Shown here: in pieces, positions 49,389-58,143 of the stretch
Position numbering within the stretch: the stretch's first letter is position 1
How the letters are laid out: the number at the start of each line of letters is the position of its first letter
Assembly: GCA_002842045.1 (NCBI GenBank)
Contig: PHBX01000002.1
Coordinates: 62,001-126,000 of the forward strand
Direction of reading: 5' to 3'
DNA from: Chloroflexi bacterium HGW-Chloroflexi-3
GTDB lineage: Bacteria > Chloroflexota > Anaerolineae > Anaerolineales > Anaerolineaceae
Length of the DNA stretch: 64,000 nt
Notes under the pieces: generated by a model
The model's database searches: none
What the model saw: the letters and a program-made list of their open reading frames with translations, nothing else
What the model was told of the DNA's origin: nothing
Translations under genes and position numbers: made by a program

Positions 49389-49808
49389 TTACTTTTCAAT
49401 TGGCTGCACAACCAATAGATAGGTCAGTGCTCTTTTATCAGAATCACCATCACGAACACATAAACTATCATAACGGGCGGGTAAATTTGGGGCTGTAAAA
49501 GTAGATGCTGAAGTTTGACCAGCCAGGGCACTTGCAGATGCAAGGATGTTTTTCGGGTTCTGATCTTCAAATTTCCCTGCAATGGGTTTAAAAATTAGGT
49601 GCCAGGTGATGTCAAATTCGCTTTCATTTATTAACGTAATCTCAATTTCCTGACCCTGGGGAACAAAAGATTCATAGGGTTGGCATTGGTTTCCATCGTA
49701 TGTCAGCGAAATCCGAGTCGAAGCCATTGATCGGGGATCATCATGAATGGTACAGGAACATAAAAAGACCACGATTACAGATATTACGATCAGAAAAAGT
49801 TTTTGCAT
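49389..49808 (-). CDS. small lipoprotein with a cupredoxin-like beta domain
   Basis: A 139-residue product with a lipoprotein signal ending VVFLCSC near residue 19. The rest is beta-rich, with FVPQGQEIEITLINESEFDITWHL, the strand pattern of plastocyanin/azurin-like domains (GQ-x-IxLxN then His). A second Cys pair (QCQPYE and SLCVRDGD) could form a disulfide. A copper site is not clear: one His and no evident second His-Cys-Met set. Function unknown. A TAAAAT box lies 7 nt before the ATG, and there is no SD. Confidence 0.55.
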   Translation of the reverse strand: MQKLFLIVISVIVVFLCSCTIHDDPRSMASTRISLTYDGNQCQPYESFVPQGQEIEITLINESEFDITWHLIFKPIAGKFEDQNPKNILASASALAGQTSASTFTAPNLPARYDSLCVRDGDSDKRALTYLLVVQPIEK

Positions 49809-49815
49809 AAATATA

Positions 49816-49821
49816 ATTTTA
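49816..49821 (-). promoter_or_regulatory. TAAAAT box 7 nt before the cupredoxin-like lipoprotein gene
   Basis: On the minus strand TGTAAAAT ends 7 nt before ATG 49808 without a Shine-Dalgarno. The same TGTAAAAT occurs before the PyrK-like gene. Confidence 0.35.
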
Positions 49822-49836
49822 CATGAATCAATTTAA

Positions 49837-50418
49837 TTACTGATAATTTTTAAAAATAGATAAAACGATATCTGCATATTGATAACCAAAATCCATGGGG
49901 CCATATGCTTTTAATGCATCCCGCCAATTTCCATACTTTTCGTATAAATTTATAAGCATTCTACTTCCGTATTCGATGTTAAATTCCGGATTGAATAATT
50001 CTTCCATAGTTGGACGATTCGAAAAGCAAGGGCCATTAATACAATCAAAATTTGCAGCAACACCATCCTTAGGCATGATCTGCATCAATCCGACCGCGCC
50101 GGAGCTACTGTAGGCATCTTTATTTCCACCGGATTCCTGAAGCATGACAGCTGCAATCAGATTGGGATCTAATGAGTATGTTGTTGCATTTTTTACAATC
50201 AAACCACACCATTGCTGGATTTCCAATGGATATAAAGAGGAGATTGAGCATAATAATTTCGAATCATTTGAATTTTCAATGAAAATAGATGAAAATTCAG
50301 TATTTTTTTCTGGAGAAGCCGAAACAATTTCAAATGGGGAAAGTAGCCTGGTTGCAGCAAAAATCAGAAAAAAGGATCCAAATATCACACCAAAAAAAAT
50401 TTTATAAATAGATATCAT
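49837..50418 (-). CDS. lytic transglycosylase (SLT domain)
   Basis: A peptidoglycan-cleaving enzyme of 193 residues with an N-terminal signal/anchor (KIFFGVIFGSFFLIFAATRLL) and a family 23 SLT domain: LDPNLIAAVMLQESGGNKDAYS with the catalytic Glu near residue 94, SSGAVGLMQIMP, then NIEYGSRMLINLYEKYGNW and ALKAYGP. SD GGAG before the ATG. Not linked to a secretion or flagellar system in the window, so a housekeeping wall-remodelling role is most likely. Confidence 0.92.
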   Translation of the reverse strand: MISIYKIFFGVIFGSFFLIFAATRLLSPFEIVSASPEKNTEFSSIFIENSNDSKLLCSISSLYPLEIQQWCGLIVKNATTYSLDPNLIAAVMLQESGGNKDAYSSSGAVGLMQIMPKDGVAANFDCINGPCFSNRPTMEELFNPEFNIEYGSRMLINLYEKYGNWRDALKAYGPMDFGYQYADIVLSIFKNYQ

Positions 50419-50491
50419 AATGAATGAGCTCCAGGTTCAAATCTGCCTAACAACATAATAGCACAATAGTTCTATAAATACAAGAAAAAAA

Positions 50492-50519
50492 GAGGTATTT
50501 CAAATTGTAGAAATACCTC
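50492..50519 (-). terminator. terminator of the EF-G-like gene
   Basis: 10-bp perfect stem (50492-50501 / 50510-50519) with an 8-nt loop, followed on the minus strand by a run of T. It lies 18 nt after the EF-G-like stop. Confidence 0.87.
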
Positions 50520-50536
50520 GTAAATCAGCGAGAAGA

Positions 50537-52600
50537 TTATTCTTTTTCTTCTAATTCGCGTTTGTGTGCATTGATGATTTCTTGTTGAAGGTGTGCAGGT
50601 ACTCGTTCGAAATGATCAAATTCCATATCGAAAATACCTCGACCACCTGTTAAAGAGCGAAGTTGAGTAGTGTACCGTAGCATTTCTGCCATAGGAACCT
50701 GGGCAGTGACAACGGAACGACCTTTATCGGTATCCATACCCTGTACACGGGCACGTCTGGTGTTTAAGTCACCGAGAATATCACCCATATTATTCTCTGG
50801 AACAATGATTTTAACATTCATTATCGGTTCCATGAGAACTGGACCAGCGTCCTGGAAGGCGATTTTGAAGGCTTCGCGACCAGCGATTTCAAAGGCAACA
50901 GGTTTTGAATCCACTGGGTGCTCTTTTCCATCAAAGACTGATACACGAACACCATAAACAGGATAACCAGCGATAATACCGTCCTTCATTGTTGATAAAA
51001 TACCCTTTTGGATAGAGGTAAAGTAGGATTGAGAAACAGCACCACCAAAAACATCCCAGGTCATTTCAAATTCACCTTCAGAAGGAAGTGTTTTCAGGTG
51101 AACTTCACCAAATTGACCAGCACCACCCGTTTGTTTTTTATGGCGGTAGACGCCTACACCTTCTTTGGTAATGGTTTCTTTATAAGCAACTTTAGGTTCA
51201 GTGGTATTAATATTTAATTGGAATTTGGAAGATGCTCTTCTAACAGCGACTTCTATATGCTGATCGCCCATACCTTGCAATACTGTTTGGCGGGTTGAGG
51301 CTTCCATTGTCCATGATAGAGTCATGTCTTCTTCACAAAGACGGTTTAAAACTGTACTGATTTTTGCCGAGTCTTGCTGAGTTTTTGGAGAAACAGCAAC
51401 ACGGTATAAAGCATTCGGATATTTGGCAGAAGGCAAAATAATCGGGGTGCTTTTATCACCGAGGGTATTGCCTGTGACAGTTTCGGACAATTTTGGGACG
51501 ATCGCAATATCACCAGCATGAACTGTCTTTACAGGAATATTTTCCTTACCTCTTGGTATACTGACGGTTCCAAATCTCTCTTCAACACCTTTGTCATGAT
51601 TCCATACACGCGAATCGGAATTGACTGTACCAGAATAAACGCGGAAGTAAGTTTGCTTTCCCACAAAAGGATCTGCGGTGGTTTTCCATACATAAGCAAC
51701 TAATGGGCCAGAATCAGATGAGGAAATCTCAACTTCAATATCTTTATTTGTCGCTTTGTAAGGACCAGCATCAACTGGAGAAGGCATAAGGTTGATGATG
51801 GCATTTAATAATGGCACCAGTCCAATCTGAAGGGTTGCAGAAGCAACAAACACTGGGACAAAACTTCCCTGTTTGATTACAGATTTTAAACCACGAGATA
51901 TTTCTTCTGGTGAAAGGACACCTGCTTCGAAGAATTTTTCCATTAAATCATCAGCACCTTCAGCAGCAGCTTCAATAATTGTTGCATGTGCTTCTTCTGC
52001 GGCTGCTTTAAATTCAGCTGGAATCTCCACACTCTCGGTTCCAATGCCTTTGAATGCTTTCATGGTGACCAGGTCAATAACACCTTTGAAATCTGTTTGC
52101 TCCCCCCAGGGGAATTGTAACGGAAGCAATCTGGCATCAGATAATTCCTGGAATGAATCAAAAATCTTTTTAAAATTGGCATTCTCACGATCCATTTTAT
52201 TGATCAAAACAAAGCGTGGGATATTCTTTTCTCCACTATAATTCCAGGCTAATTCGGTTCCAACTTCAATACCTGCAACGGCATCTACTAAAATAATTGC
52301 ACCGTCGGAGACACGTAAAGCGGAAATTTCTTCACCAAGAAAATCTGTATAACCGGGCGTATCAAGAATATTTATTTTATGATCGTAGTATTCTACAGGT
52401 AAAACAGAGGTGTAAATGGATATACTGCGACGCTGTTCCTCTTCGTCAAAATCGGAGATGGTTGAGCCGTCTTCAATTTTACCCATACGATTGATCGCAC
52501 CTGTAAAATTTAATAATGCTTCTCCTAAAATTGTTTTACCAGCGCCACTATGAGATGCGAATGTAATATTACGAATTGACTCGGTCTTATATTCTTTCAT
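50537..52600 (-). CDS. fusA: elongation factor G-like translational GTPase
   Basis: A 687-residue five-domain EF-G homologue. GTPase motifs: G1 ASHSGAGKTILGEALL, G2 region DEEEQRRSISIYTS, G3 ILDTPGYTDFL, G4 INKMDRE. Later domains include GDQHIEVAVRRA and FDMEFDHFERVPAHLQQEI at the C-terminus. The G1 loop and the RSISI region differ from housekeeping EF-G (AHIDAGKTTTTER and RGITI), and fit the FusA2/EF-G-like paralogue group, whose precise role in translation is less settled. The gene is alone rather than in a str operon, which supports the paralogue view. SD GAAGGG upstream. Confidence 0.85.
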   Translation of the reverse strand: MKEYKTESIRNITFASHSGAGKTILGEALLNFTGAINRMGKIEDGSTISDFDEEEQRRSISIYTSVLPVEYYDHKINILDTPGYTDFLGEEISALRVSDGAIILVDAVAGIEVGTELAWNYSGEKNIPRFVLINKMDRENANFKKIFDSFQELSDARLLPLQFPWGEQTDFKGVIDLVTMKAFKGIGTESVEIPAEFKAAAEEAHATIIEAAAEGADDLMEKFFEAGVLSPEEISRGLKSVIKQGSFVPVFVASATLQIGLVPLLNAIINLMPSPVDAGPYKATNKDIEVEISSSDSGPLVAYVWKTTADPFVGKQTYFRVYSGTVNSDSRVWNHDKGVEERFGTVSIPRGKENIPVKTVHAGDIAIVPKLSETVTGNTLGDKSTPIILPSAKYPNALYRVAVSPKTQQDSAKISTVLNRLCEEDMTLSWTMEASTRQTVLQGMGDQHIEVAVRRASSKFQLNINTTEPKVAYKETITKEGVGVYRHKKQTGGAGQFGEVHLKTLPSEGEFEMTWDVFGGAVSQSYFTSIQKGILSTMKDGIIAGYPVYGVRVSVFDGKEHPVDSKPVAFEIAGREAFKIAFQDAGPVLMEPIMNVKIIVPENNMGDILGDLNTRRARVQGMDTDKGRSVVTAQVPMAEMLRYTTQLRSLTGGRGIFDMEFDHFERVPAHLQQEIINAHKRELEEKE

Positions 52601-52792
52601 GAACCTAACCCTTCTAAAAATTTTATTTTCTAACTAACCTCTCAAACCAAACATTATGATGGTAAAAAAGGCAGATTGTCAAGGAATTCAATCAAAACGT
52701 CATTATTATATCAGTGATAACCAGATTCTTCGAGTGACTTGCAAATAAAAAGACTATTTTCAGATTTAAGATTGAGAAAATTTAGAAAAATA

Positions 52793-53344
52793 TTATCGAG
52801 AAATCGATTTCACCATTTTCCAGGCAGGTTCTATTACATTCTGTAATTTGTTATTATGATCGCGATAAGACCATTCTCCTGGTTCAGACCCGACAATCTC
52901 AAACCCTAATCTTTCATAAAGGAGAATAGCTCGATTATTTGTTTTCGCGACATTTAGTGTGATTTCCCGAAAATTTCGCTTTACTAGATCATTTTCAACG
53001 ACCCGGATTATACGAGACCCCAGACCTGCGTTTCTAAATTCCGGTTTAATCCTGAATGCATATAAATATGAGCTGAAAAAACCATCAGCAAGATCTTTCC
53101 TTACAGAATTGAGTTGTATAAAAACCTGACCGATGACACCAACTTGAGGAAGATCTGCAACCCAGAGAACATTTTTTCCCTGGTTTCTATTTTTATATGC
53201 ATTCAAATAAACCTGGCGCAGATGTATATATTCTCCATTCCATTCCAATTGAGGTAAATCAGAAAAAATCAAATGGCGAATGATGACTTTATTTATCCAT
53301 AGAGTTGATTCTGATTGATTAATTTGGATTGGTTCACTTTTCAT
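52793..53344 (-). CDS. GNAT family N-acetyltransferase
   Basis: A 183-residue acetyltransferase with the acetyl-CoA loop RNAGLGSRIIRVVE near residue 113 (R-x-x-G-x-G) and the following ITLNVAKTNNRAILLYERLGFEIVG, typical of the RimI-like subgroup. It ends WSYRDHNNKLQNVIEPAWKMVK. Acceptor substrate unknown. Its ATG lies within the 3' end of the DHH-CBS-nucleotidyltransferase gene (11-nt overlap), suggesting co-translation and perhaps a tRNA- or ribosome-related target, though this is speculative. Confidence 0.82.
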   Translation of the reverse strand: MKSEPIQINQSESTLWINKVIIRHLIFSDLPQLEWNGEYIHLRQVYLNAYKNRNQGKNVLWVADLPQVGVIGQVFIQLNSVRKDLADGFFSSYLYAFRIKPEFRNAGLGSRIIRVVENDLVKRNFREITLNVAKTNNRAILLYERLGFEIVGSEPGEWSYRDHNNKLQNVIEPAWKMVKSISR

Positions 53345-55985
53345 GTTCGGTTAATGAAGCAATCACTTCATCCAGTAAGATATTTTCATGTTCGATGGAA
53401 AGAATTTCCTCGTCCAACCAGGCTCTGCGAAGTCGGGAAAGGATTCTCTTGTAAATAGGTCCAGGTACGATCCCAAATTTTTGTAAATCTTCTCCACTGG
53501 TGAACGGTTTTACTTTCTTCCAATGAGAAATATATTTATAAATCAATTCACAAATTTGATGATCTTCAATTGTATGGTAGAGGATAAAAAGTACATATGG
53601 AGTTAAGGAATCTAGATACTCGGTGATTTCGCTTGGTCTCCTATTCACCAATTGAAAAATCAGTCTTAGAGACTGCTGGGCTTTTAAACTGGACTCTGTA
53701 ACGATCGCAGGAGTGCGTAACCTTTTGCAGATTGGCCGGAGATTCGTATCTAGATTCATGAACCAGGTGATGGAAGCCAGAATAATATTTATTTTTGATG
53801 TTTCATTGACTGGTGAAATTTGCCAGATCGGATCAATTGGCAATTTTAATATTTTAACCATTTTTTCAATAGTTTCCGAATTGATGCTTAAATTCGGATG
53901 AATTTCTTTCAGGAGATTTAACTCCTGTAAGCGAATTAAGGCTGGCTTCGGATCCGATTCGGAAAGGATCAGATTCAATTCATGTCTCAATCTGTCACCT
54001 GAAACCTGGTCGATTAAATCTCTGGCTTCTTCCATCAATTGGAACGTGCGATCTTCAATCTGAAAATTAAATCTTTGTTCAAAGCGAATCGCCCTTATCA
54101 ACCTGGTTGGATCATCGACAAATGATAATGAATGCAAAACTTTGATCAAGCCCGATTCAAGATCATCATATCCACCCCAGTAATCATATAATTCACCATA
54201 ATGGTTTCCATCCAATCTGAGGGCCAGTGTATTAATGGTGAAATCTCTGCGATGCAAATCCAGTTTAATACTACTTCGTTCTACTTGAGGAAGAGCAGTT
54301 GGAAAATCATAAAATTCAGTACGTGCACTGATAAGATCAAGGGTTTCTGGCAGGTCAAAAAAATCCACGTCTGAAAATTCTGGATAAGATCCCATTAAAT
54401 TTTGATGAATATCAGAAATTTGCCATTTAGCTGTTCCAAAACGTTTATGGGTGTTGACTTTACCACCAAACTGTTTTAATAAACTCTGGGTAAATTGAAT
54501 AGCATCACCTTCAACAACAAGATCAAAGTCTAATGAAGGACGATTCAGAATAAGATCCCTGACAAATCCTCCTACAATATAAATTGCTGTTTTTTGTTGT
54601 TGGGCATGTTTCGCAATCAGATTCAAAAGAGCGATATGCCCTTTAGGAAGTGCCGAATTCAGCTTAGCAGACAGGTTCTTTCTATCCACAAATGTAGATT
54701 TTGGTTTACCGATGGCTTTCAATAAATCTGTTCTTGTAATGATCCCTACAATTGAACCATTATTCTTATCCAGTACAGGGATTTGACCCCAGCCAGATTC
54801 AGTCATAACCTGTTGCACTTTATCGAGAGAATCCTTTACCTCAACAAAAATTTCACCTGTATCCATCAGGCTGGCAGCAGTTAGATTCATCTTATGAGAA
54901 ATAGATCGTTCTACGCTTCGGCGGTTGAGTAAACCAACAATTTTCCCATCGGATACTACAGGATATCCTTCATATCCATAGCGTTTCATTAAGAGGGAAG
55001 CTTCCTCAGCACTTGTTTGAGGGGTGATAAGCAATGGTTTTTTGGACATAATTTGAGCAGCTGAAATTGCTGGTTCCACAAATTCGTGTAGCTTTTCAAT
55101 TAATTGCGTGTAAATATTCTCAATGTGTGGTTCTCCATTATCTACCTGGATTAAAGCAGCAGCTGCTCTGGGGTGGCCGCCACCACCAAATTGTTGAGCA
55201 ATTTTGCCAACGTTTATCTGGTCGGTGGTTGATCTGGCAATTAATCGCAGCCCTTCCTGCGATTTCACCAATAAAAATAAAGCCTCAGGGTCCAGTAAAT
55301 CCCTTATTTTGTGTGCAATACTGGAAATCTCCTCATCCAGGTCACTGGCATCTGCCATTGCAGTTACAATTCTATTTCCGTGGATATCGAAATGTTGGGT
55401 CCGCATCAGTAAGCGATCGTATACAGCTCGTTGTTGATCAGACAACGGGGGATTGAGATATTGATTTGCTATTGCCAGACTTGCACCTTTTTCAATCAAG
55501 AAAGCGGCAGCGTGTAAATCTTTTGGTGTTGTGTTGGCATAAGATAATGACCCGGTGTCTTCATAAATTCCAAGCAAAAATAAGGTTGACAGGAAGATAG
55601 AAAGCGTACCATTTCTCTTTTTCAATTCCTCCACTAAAATCGTTGTGCAACTACCGGTACTTTCAAAAACGGTTGTCCATTGTTTTGGTAAATCTTTTTT
55701 CTTTTGGTGATGATCGATGACATGAACTGTCGTAAATTTTGAAATCCCTTTCAAGGTGACCAATGCTTGCGTGTCCACGAGTGTAATGTGGTCAATTTTG
55801 ATGGGAGAAATTTCTTTATATTGATGAAGCGGTAACTCATTTCCGCAAAGATCCAGAAATGCTCGCACATTTCGATTAATTCGATTTGGCAGGATTGCTA
55901 TTGCCTTTTCATCCAGTAAGGCAGCTGCTGTTAATGCAGCGATTGCATCGAAATCTGCTTGTTCATGAGTCAGAATAATATCCAT
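53334..55985 (-). CDS. DHH phosphoesterase-CBS-tRNA nucleotidyltransferase fusion
   Basis: An 883-residue multi-domain protein. Residues 1-310: DHH/DHHA1 phosphoesterase (LTHEQADFDAIAALTAAALL, VHVIDHHQKK, GGGGHPRAAAALI). Residues 315-435: two CBS domains (MSKKPLLITPQTSAEEASLL, then GIITRTDLL). From about residue 455: a class II nucleotidyltransferase with IYIVGGFVRDLILNRPSLDFDLVVEGD (catalytic DxD) and RRDFTINTLALRL, then helical tRNA-binding parts. The fusion is known from Aquifex-like and deltaproteobacterial A- or CC-adding enzymes. It may add the 3' CCA (or A) that both tRNA genes here lack. Start has TAAAAT 6 nt upstream. Confidence 0.88.
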   Translation of the reverse strand: MDIILTHEQADFDAIAALTAAALLDEKAIAILPNRINRNVRAFLDLCGNELPLHQYKEISPIKIDHITLVDTQALVTLKGISKFTTVHVIDHHQKKKDLPKQWTTVFESTGSCTTILVEELKKRNGTLSIFLSTLFLLGIYEDTGSLSYANTTPKDLHAAAFLIEKGASLAIANQYLNPPLSDQQRAVYDRLLMRTQHFDIHGNRIVTAMADASDLDEEISSIAHKIRDLLDPEALFLLVKSQEGLRLIARSTTDQINVGKIAQQFGGGGHPRAAAALIQVDNGEPHIENIYTQLIEKLHEFVEPAISAAQIMSKKPLLITPQTSAEEASLLMKRYGYEGYPVVSDGKIVGLLNRRSVERSISHKMNLTAASLMDTGEIFVEVKDSLDKVQQVMTESGWGQIPVLDKNNGSIVGIITRTDLLKAIGKPKSTFVDRKNLSAKLNSALPKGHIALLNLIAKHAQQQKTAIYIVGGFVRDLILNRPSLDFDLVVEGDAIQFTQSLLKQFGGKVNTHKRFGTAKWQISDIHQNLMGSYPEFSDVDFFDLPETLDLISARTEFYDFPTALPQVERSSIKLDLHRRDFTINTLALRLDGNHYGELYDYWGGYDDLESGLIKVLHSLSFVDDPTRLIRAIRFEQRFNFQIEDRTFQLMEEARDLIDQVSGDRLRHELNLILSESDPKPALIRLQELNLLKEIHPNLSINSETIEKMVKILKLPIDPIWQISPVNETSKINIILASITWFMNLDTNLRPICKRLRTPAIVTESSLKAQQSLRLIFQLVNRRPSEITEYLDSLTPYVLFILYHTIEDHQICELIYKYISHWKKVKPFTSGEDLQKFGIVPGPIYKRILSRLRRAWLDEEILSIEHENILLDEVIASLTEHEK

Positions 55986-55991
55986 AATTTC

Positions 55992-55997
55992 ATTTTA
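55992..55997 (-). promoter_or_regulatory. TAAAAT box 6 nt before the nucleotidyltransferase fusion gene
   Basis: On the minus strand, TAAAAT ends 6 nt before ATG 55985; no Shine-Dalgarno is present. Predicts a leaderless transcript. Confidence 0.4.
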
Positions 55998-56032
55998 TCA
56001 TTTTCTAGATCTGGAAACATCTAATGTTTTGA

Positions 56033-56060
56033 TTGAAATTGGTAATTCTTTTGGTATGAT
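56033..56060 (+). promoter_or_regulatory. sigma-70-type promoter of the MoeB-rhodanese gene
   Basis: TTGAAA (56033-56038), 16-nt spacer, TATGAT (56055-56060). The ATG is at 56078 with CGGAG at 56067-56071, so the transcript has a short leader of about 10 nt. Confidence 0.55.
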
Positions 56061-56077
56061 TCAATTCGGAGATAACT

Positions 56078-57220
56078 ATGACACAAAAACTGAGTCAACA
56101 AGAAGTTTTAAGATATTCACGACACTTACTGATTCCCCAAGTAGGATTATCAGGGCAACAAAAATTAAAAGATGCCAATGTGTTGATTGTTGGAACGGGA
56201 GGATTGGGATCACCTATTTCATTGTATCTGGCTGCTGCTGGGGTAGGAACGATTGGGCTGGTTGATTATGATGTCGTTGAGGACTCAAATTTACAACGGC
56301 AGGTCATTCACTCAACGAAAAAGATTGGTGCTCCAAAAGTTGAATCAGCCAGACAATATCTAGAAGATTTGAATCCGTTCGTTAAAATTGAAACATTTAA
56401 TGAAATGTTATCAGCGGAGAATGTTGAAAAAATAGGAAAAAATTATCAGATCATCGTGGATGGTAGTGACAACTTCAGCACCCGTTATCTATTGAATGAT
56501 TATTGTGTTTTTCATAAAAAACCTTACATATATGGATCGATCTTTCGTTTTGAAGGACAGGTAAGTGTATTTGATGCCCAACATGGTCCTTGTTACCGAT
56601 GCATATTCCCGACACCACCACCTCCAGGGGTTGTTCCAAGCTGCGGCGAAGGGGGTGTCTTTGGAGTTTTACCTGGCACTGTTGGCACTATTCAAGCAAC
56701 AGAAGTAATTAAACTTTTACTCGGATTAGATAATACTCCTTATGGGAAATTGTATCTTTATGATGCAATTGACCTTTCTATTCAAACCATTCAACTGCGA
56801 AAGAATCCCAATTGTAAAATTTGTGGCACCCATCCAGATATTTTATCACTGCAGGATACAGAATTTTTTTGTGAAATTCATGGAAATGAAAATCCTCCTC
56901 TACCGGAGTGGGGATGGAGTGTACAGGAATTAAAGACATCTATTGATTCCGGAAAAAAAATTCGTCTGATTGATGTTCGCGATCCAGTTGAGCGAGAAGT
57001 CGCTATGATTCCCAATAGTGAAAATATACCCTATGAGAGAATCAATTCCGAAATGATTACAGATAAAAATATTCCTGTCGTTTTTTATTGTCGCAATGGA
57101 ATTCGATCAGGAAGAGTTGTACAAAAACTGCGAAATTCAGGATTTCAGAATATATTTAACCTCATTGGTGGTACAAATGCCTGGGTAAGGGAAATAGACC
57201 CGGAATCTTATTTGTACTGA
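56078..57220 (+). CDS. moeB: molybdopterin/thiamine sulfur-carrier adenylyltransferase (MoeB/ThiF) with rhodanese domain
   Basis: The 380-residue E1-like enzyme adenylates the C-terminal glycine of a small sulfur carrier such as MoaD or ThiS. Residues 1-250: GTGGLGSPISLYLAAAGVG (nucleotide loop), DYDVVEDSNLQRQVIH, the Zn ligands CYRC and CKIC, and VVPSCGEGGVFG with the conserved Cys. Residues 275-375: a rhodanese domain, LIDVRDPVEREVAMIPNSENIPY, with active-site Cys in VVFYCRNGIRSG, which supplies sulfur. Molybdopterin is needed by the Mo hydroxylase at 40-43 kb. Whether it serves MoaD or ThiS is not decidable here. Followed 12 nt later by a PIG-L gene. Confidence 0.88.
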   Translation: MTQKLSQQEVLRYSRHLLIPQVGLSGQQKLKDANVLIVGTGGLGSPISLYLAAAGVGTIGLVDYDVVEDSNLQRQVIHSTKKIGAPKVESARQYLEDLNPFVKIETFNEMLSAENVEKIGKNYQIIVDGSDNFSTRYLLNDYCVFHKKPYIYGSIFRFEGQVSVFDAQHGPCYRCIFPTPPPPGVVPSCGEGGVFGVLPGTVGTIQATEVIKLLLGLDNTPYGKLYLYDAIDLSIQTIQLRKNPNCKICGTHPDILSLQDTEFFCEIHGNENPPLPEWGWSVQELKTSIDSGKKIRLIDVRDPVEREVAMIPNSENIPYERINSEMITDKNIPVVFYCRNGIRSGRVVQKLRNSGFQNIFNLIGGTNAWVREIDPESYLY

Positions 57221-57232
57221 TAGAAGGCAGTA

Positions 57233-58096
57233 ATGATGGAAAAAAATAAAAATTTATCTTTGATGGCAGTTTTAGCTCATCCAGATGATGAAACTTTTGG
57301 TATGGGGGGCACCTTGGCAAAATACGCCCATGATGGTGTGGATGTGTACCTGGTTTGCGCCACACGGGGAGAAGTGGGGGAAATGGATGAAGAATATTTA
57401 AAGGGATTTAATTCTCCAGCTGATAGAAGAGAATATGAACTTCGTTGCGCTGCAAAAAATTTGGGGATAAAAGAAGTAATTTTTCTGAATTATCGTGATT
57501 CTGGTATGGCTGGATCAGAACATAATCATCATCCTGATTCATTATTTTCAGCAAATCTTGAGAAAGTTGCTGAGGAAGTTGTCCAGATTGTTCGCCGGGT
57601 TCAGCCTGATGTTGTTATTACTTTTGATCCAATTGGCGGGTACAGGCACCCAGATCATGTAAAAATTCATGAAGCGACGGTCAAAGCTTTTAAACTTTCT
57701 GCAGATCCAACTTATCAGGATCAGCTAAATCAACAACCTTATCAGATTAAGAAATTGTATTTTCATAGTATTCCTAAAGATTTTCTGAGATGGACAGTCC
57801 GATTATTGCGCCTGGTTGGAAAAGACCCCAGAAAATTTGGAAAAAATAAAGATATCGATCTTGTTTCGATTGCAGAAGTACATTTTCCAACGCATGCGAT
57901 CATTCATTACGCCAAGGTAGCTAAACGACGTGATGAAGCCTCTGCATGCCATTCCAGCCAGGGTGGAAGTCGGGTGAGTGGTGGATTGATGGGTTGGCTA
58001 CAAAAGATTTTAGGAAGTAAAGATCGTTTTATGAGAGCATTTCCTGAGCCTTTTTCAGCAGAAAAAATAGAAAAAGACCTTTTTCAAGGGATTTAA
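57233..58096 (+). CDS. PIG-L/MshB-like deacetylase
   Basis: The 287-residue third PIG-L protein of the window, closest in motif to thiol-cofactor deacetylases (MshB/BshB/Mca): VLAHPDDETFGMGGTLAKY near residue 14 (HPDDE), CATRGEVGEM, GGYRHPDHVKIHEA near residue 140 (third ligand His) and a long C-terminal part with HAIIHYAKVAKRRDEA. Two adjacent ATG codons (57233, 57236) follow AAGGCAG. Substrate is uncertain; no bshA/bshC or mshA/mshC partner adjoins. Possibly cotranscribed with moeB. Confidence 0.86.
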   Translation: MMEKNKNLSLMAVLAHPDDETFGMGGTLAKYAHDGVDVYLVCATRGEVGEMDEEYLKGFNSPADRREYELRCAAKNLGIKEVIFLNYRDSGMAGSEHNHHPDSLFSANLEKVAEEVVQIVRRVQPDVVITFDPIGGYRHPDHVKIHEATVKAFKLSADPTYQDQLNQQPYQIKKLYFHSIPKDFLRWTVRLLRLVGKDPRKFGKNKDIDLVSIAEVHFPTHAIIHYAKVAKRRDEASACHSSQGGSRVSGGLMGWLQKILGSKDRFMRAFPEPFSAEKIEKDLFQGI

Positions 58097-58100
58097 ATGA

Positions 58101-58131
58101 GTAGAATGGGAACTTTATTTTCCCATTCTAC
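58101..58131. terminator. shared terminator between PIG-L and clpB
   Basis: 12-bp perfect stem (58101-58112 / 58120-58131) with a 7-nt loop in the 47-nt gap between the converging genes. No long T run on either side, so it may be weak. Confidence 0.65.
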
Positions 58132-58143
58132 TTCAGTAAAATT

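Noticed and set aside
50537..52600. Tetracycline ribosomal protection protein
   Set aside because: It is EF-G-like in all domains, but the G1/G2 signatures match the FusA2-type paralogues and there is no resistance or mobile context.
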